DNA of 64,000 nt, taken from NCBI GenBank assembly GCA_965226865.1, contig CBDDEH010000004.1:1426001-1490000 (forward strand). Direction: 5' to 3'. This stretch comes from CBDDEH01 sp965226865 (GTDB lineage Bacteria; Chloroflexota; Dehalococcoidia; Lucifugimonadales; JAGWBF01). Positions 61,312 through 64,000 of this stretch are shown in pieces. A program made the position numbers and the translations under genes. Below the pieces are notes generated by a model, which saw only the letters and a program-made list of their open reading frames with translations, did no database searches and was not told the DNA's origin. How positions within the stretch are numbered: position 1 is the stretch's first letter; each line of letters opens with the position of its first letter.

Positions 61312-61750
61312 ATGGTTCGCGTGCCGATGAAGGTAGATTACGGTGTCAGGGCTCTGGTTGAGTTGGCCTCTTCTTACGGAGAGAGGGCTGTCCAGACGGC
61401 TGAGATAGAAGCAAACAAGGCATACCCGAGGCCCATCTGGATCAATTGTTGACTACGTTGCAAAAGTCTGGATTCATCAAGAGCCGGAGAGGACCCCTCG
61501 GAGGGCGCGCTCTGGCCAAAGATCCTGCCGAGATTAACCTGGCCATGGTAATGTCCAGGCTCAACGGAAACTCGCCTACGCTGGACTGTCTCACCGACCC
61601 AAACGAGTGTCACTGTCCGATTCGTGTGCCCAGCGGGACGTGTGGAGGTTCGTAGACGAAGTCATACAGGATCTGCTCGGCGAGACGAGCGTCGCGGAGC
61701 TAGCACATCGTCAAACCCAGCTAGCCGGCAAAGGGATGTACCAGATCTAA
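61312..61750 (+). pseudogene. Rrf2-family transcriptional regulator, frameshifted
   Basis: ATG 61312 opens MVRVPMKVDYGVRALVELAS (the Rrf2 winged helix). Near 61420 the frame shifts; the second frame has LTTLQKSGFIKSRRGPLGG and three cysteines in LDCLTDPNECHCPIRVPSGT (cluster-binding or sensor Cys). Near 61645 it shifts again to RDVWRFVDEVIQDLLGETSV and ends at TAA 61748-61750. Relatives sense Fe-S or sulfur status (IscR, CymR); here it sits just before sulfur-assimilation genes. Two shifts probably inactivate it. Confidence 0.78.
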
Positions 61751-61909
61751 ATGAGAGAAGCATTTAATTCGAACTCGATCTGCGTCTGTACTTGTCCCCC
61801 AATCTAAGGGCAGGTTAAAGCTCGTTATTTCGACACCTGCGCCCTTCTGATGCATCTAACATATAGGGCGCATTTTATTTTGCCCAACGCGGTGGAGGAG
61901 AAAAAGTCC

Positions 61910-62743
61910 ATGACCCAAGTTCAAAGCCTGACGCCTAATCAGGTGAAACGATACAGCAGGCATATCATAATGTCCCAGGTTGGCAGCAAGGGGCAGAGGA
62001 AGCTGTTGGAATCCAAGGTTCTGATAGTGGGAGCAGGCGGACTCGGTTCACCGAGTGGCATATATCTGGCACTGGCCGGCGTGGGTACTATAGGCATAGC
62101 AGACTATGACTCGGTGGACGTGTCCAATCTCCAGCGACAGATACTCCATCATTCCAACGACGTAGGGCGGCCCAAGGGTCTCTCAGCCAAGGAGACGATC
62201 AACGAGTACAACCCCGACACAAACGTGGTGCTTCACGACACGTGGCTAAACTCCGACAATGCCATGGAAATCATCTCCGGATACGACGTGATAGTGAACG
62301 GCGCCGACAACTTCCCCTCGCGCTATCTTATTAACGACGCCAGCTACCTAGCTGGTAAGCCCCTTGTGGACGGCAGCATCCTGATTTTCGACGGCCAGAC
62401 TACGGTATTCGTACCTGGGAAGGGCTGCTACCGCTGCCTCTTCCCTTCGCCGCCCCCTCCCGGCATGGTGGTCAACTGCGCAGAAGCCGGAGTTCTCGGG
62501 GCTCTTACCGGACTGGTTGGAAGTATACAAGCCGTGGAGACGTTAAAGCTAATCATGGGTATCGGTGAGAGTCTGACTTCCCGCCTGCTTCTTATCGACG
62601 CCTTGAGCATGGAGTTTCGAGAGGTGCGCATACCGCGTAACGTCAACTGCCCCCTGTGCGGCGACAATCCAACGGTGACAGAGTTGATAGATTACGAAGC
62701 TTTCTGCGGCGTACCCGCCCACGACCGCCAGGTTGAAGCTTAA
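61910..62743 (+). CDS. HesA/MoeB/ThiF family adenylyltransferase
   Basis: A 277-aa E1-like enzyme that adenylates the C-terminus of a sulfur-carrier protein (ThiS/MoaD/CysO-like). ATG 61910 is chosen (GGTGGAGG upstream; the open frame starts at 61850). RYSRHIIMSQVGSKGQRKLL, VLIVGAGGLGSPSGIYLALA (the ATP loop), DSVDVSNLQRQILHHSNDVG, DGSILIFDGQTTVFVPGKGC and CYRCLF...CPLCG (zinc cysteines) are the standard motifs. It ends 3 bp before cysK, so it probably activates a carrier for cysteine synthesis. Confidence 0.92.
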   Translation: MTQVQSLTPNQVKRYSRHIIMSQVGSKGQRKLLESKVLIVGAGGLGSPSGIYLALAGVGTIGIADYDSVDVSNLQRQILHHSNDVGRPKGLSAKETINEYNPDTNVVLHDTWLNSDNAMEIISGYDVIVNGADNFPSRYLINDASYLAGKPLVDGSILIFDGQTTVFVPGKGCYRCLFPSPPPPGMVVNCAEAGVLGALTGLVGSIQAVETLKLIMGIGESLTSRLLLIDALSMEFREVRIPRNVNCPLCGDNPTVTELIDYEAFCGVPAHDRQVEA

Positions 62744-62745
62744 AG

Positions 62746-63711
62746 GTGTTGGAAAACGTGCCCTATACCAGCACCAAACACAAGACCATCTTGGATCTGA
62801 TCGGCGACACCCCCCTCATCGAGCTTCAGAACATGGGGCTCAAGACGGGGGTGAGGGTGTTTGCCAAGCTGGAGGGCCAGAACCCCACAGGCAGCCTGAA
62901 AGACCGGATAGCTCTGGCCATGATAGAAAGGGCCGAACAGGAAGGTAAGCTTACTCCGGGCACTGTCATACTGGAGGCCACGAGTGGGAACACCGGTATC
63001 TCCCTGGCCTTGGTAGGTGGGCTCAAGGGATACCGAGTCAAGGTTGTCATGCCGGAAAACGTGAGCCCCGAGCGCTCCCATCTCCTATGGGCCTATGGAG
63101 CGGAAATCGAGTTTTCCGACGGTTTCAAGGGAACCAACGGCTCTATTGAGATGGCCAACGAGCTGGTGGAACGAGCAGAAGTGGACTATTTTTACCCTTA
63201 CCAGTATGGCAACAGCGCCAACCCGGATGCCCACTATGAAGGCACTGGACAGGAAATCATACAGGACCTTCCCGAGGTGGATATATTCGTGGCCGGCCTT
63301 GGCACTGGCGGCACCTTGATGGGAGTTGGAGGCAGGCTAAAGGAACACAACCCCGACGTCAAAGTCGTTGCGGTGGCTCCAGAGTTTGGCGATAGCATTC
63401 AGGCCCTTCGCACCCTCGAGGAGGGATTCATACCTCCAATTCTTGACCTTGCCCTCCTGGACTCCAGGTTTTTGGTTCGCAGCGCCGACGCGTTTCATAT
63501 GACCAAAGAGCTTCTGCAGAGGGAACGCGTCTTCGCCGGCGTCTCTTCCGGCTCCGTGGTATATGCGGCGATAAAAATGGCCGAGAGGCTGGACAAGGCC
63601 AACATCGTATGTCTGCTGGCCGATGGGGGATGGAAATACCTCAGCACGGGTCTCTGGACCAAGGACTACGGTGGCATGGAAGAAGAGGCCAAGGGCAAGA
63701 TCTGGTGGTAG
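62746..63711 (+). CDS. cysK: Cysteine synthase
   Basis: A 321-aa PLP enzyme (GTG 62746 start). DLIGDTPLIELQNMGLKTGV, NPTGSLKDRIALAMIERAEQ (Schiff-base Lys in GSLKDR), EATSGNTGISLALVGGLKGY, VAGLGTGGTLMGVG and FAGVSSGSVVYAAIKM are diagnostic. It replaces the acetyl or phosphate group of activated serine with sulfide, or thiocarboxylate carried by a small protein as in the CysM/CysO route. The 2-bp gap from the ThiF-like gene suggests coupling and the latter route (inference). Confidence 0.92.
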   Translation: MLENVPYTSTKHKTILDLIGDTPLIELQNMGLKTGVRVFAKLEGQNPTGSLKDRIALAMIERAEQEGKLTPGTVILEATSGNTGISLALVGGLKGYRVKVVMPENVSPERSHLLWAYGAEIEFSDGFKGTNGSIEMANELVERAEVDYFYPYQYGNSANPDAHYEGTGQEIIQDLPEVDIFVAGLGTGGTLMGVGGRLKEHNPDVKVVAVAPEFGDSIQALRTLEEGFIPPILDLALLDSRFLVRSADAFHMTKELLQRERVFAGVSSGSVVYAAIKMAERLDKANIVCLLADGGWKYLSTGLWTKDYGGMEEEAKGKIWW

Positions 63712-63830
63712 CCCTCTCCCTAGGCTGAAACTACAGGGCCTCCGATAGCCAGCAGCCAACCTGGTTGTCGTGAGATCCACGATGACAAGACGCAATCGCT
63801 GGGTTCGATTCGGATGCGCTGCTACCGGGC

Positions 63831-64000
63831 TCATGAACCGGTAAAAACCCAATCAACAATTATTTCACATCCTCCGCTTTCTCTCTCTTTGTCGGTTATC
63901 CAATATCTAGAGGATTTGATCCACCATTTACCATCGGTAAATACCCATTGGTCTGGCCCATGACCCCACCCTCCACCGAGTCTCGTTGGGTTTCCTTTGT
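63831..64000 (-). CDS. C-terminal end of a protein beginning outside the window
   Basis: A minus-strand frame with no stop from the window end to TGA at 63831-63833, about 55 codons, reads WGHGPDQWVFTDGKWWIKSS and CEIIVDWVFTGS. The Trp-rich composition looks protein-like, but no family was recognised. The assignment as coding is tentative. Confidence 0.35.
   Translation of the reverse strand, partial: KGNPTRLGGGWGHGPDQWVFTDGKWWIKSSRYWITDKERESGGCEIIVDWVFTGS

Overview
The window looks like chromosomal DNA of a Chloroflexota bacterium, most likely Dehalococcoidia and possibly SAR202-like. This rests on moderately high GC, many Thr/Pro-rich lipoproteins, dppABC-type uptake genes, Amidohydro_2 and FMN-dependent oxidoreductase genes, an F420-type reductase remnant, and very many copies of short dispersed repeats (CTTCGACAAGCTCAGG-like and GGTGTCCAGAGGGGC-like blocks). 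It is an inference from content; no 16S rRNA gene is present. The housekeeping genes (clpC, radA, gyrB, dnaA, obgE, nadD, pyrE, fmt, rplY, cysK) are intact, while the accessory genes are riddled with frameshifts and stop codons. That contrast argues for real gene decay rather than uniformly poor sequence.

Layout. 1-2.1 kb: end of a secreted PKD/cohesin-like/dockerin-like protein. 2.4-7 kb: a lone 5S rRNA gene, clpC and radA. 7-11 kb: lipoproteins, small zinc-ribbon proteins and repeat-filled spacers. 11.3-14.3 kb: a decayed tailed-phage remnant (terminase with an amber codon, frameshifted HK97-type portal). 14.5-16.2 kb: two truncated genes joined at one breakpoint (ELWKSDGT/RTX protein and NAD(P)HX epimerase). 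16.3-32.4 kb: a metabolic and transport block with two tandem MFS exporters, two amidohydrolases, a PQQ-like propeller lipoprotein, gluconolactonase, GlcG-like protein, dienelactone hydrolase, an orphan E1-beta, dppABC without ATPases, an FMN-dependent hydroxyacid dehydrogenase with a SHOCT tail, and a cupin. 32.5-35.2 kb: a matrixin metalloprotease gene split by an IS1182-like element; removing the element and one target duplication restores the reading frame.

35.3-41 kb: small secreted proteins, a TfoX-like protein, a Cas4-like/DUF2779 nuclease, and an IS1380-family element that truncates an F420-type reductase on one side and an ImmA/IrrE-like gene on the other. 41.2-45.2 kb is the most interesting part: an XRE regulator diverging from a tightly coupled cassette encoding a ubiquitin-like protein, an E2-like protein with a candidate catalytic Cys, a JAMM/JAB peptidase and a (decayed) E1-like ThiF enzyme, followed by a trypsin-like protease gene with one nonsense codon. 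It resembles the bacterial ubiquitin-like conjugation operons linked to antiphage defence (Bil/Bub type) but has a short single-domain UBL with no C-terminal GlyGly and a linked protease. It ends at the 3' end of a tRNA-Val gene, the first of five tRNA genes, as expected for an island.

46-51.5 kb: small proteins, a possible non-coding transcript, an rve transposase element, an aminotransferase and a decayed thioredoxin/NHL gene. 51.7-61 kb: the replication-origin neighbourhood, with gyrB, pyrE, nadD, obgE, a candidate oriC carrying several DnaA boxes, dnaA, fmt and rplY. 61.3-63.7 kb: a broken Rrf2 regulator, a MoeB/ThiF-like enzyme and cysteine synthase, which fit sulfur assimilation.
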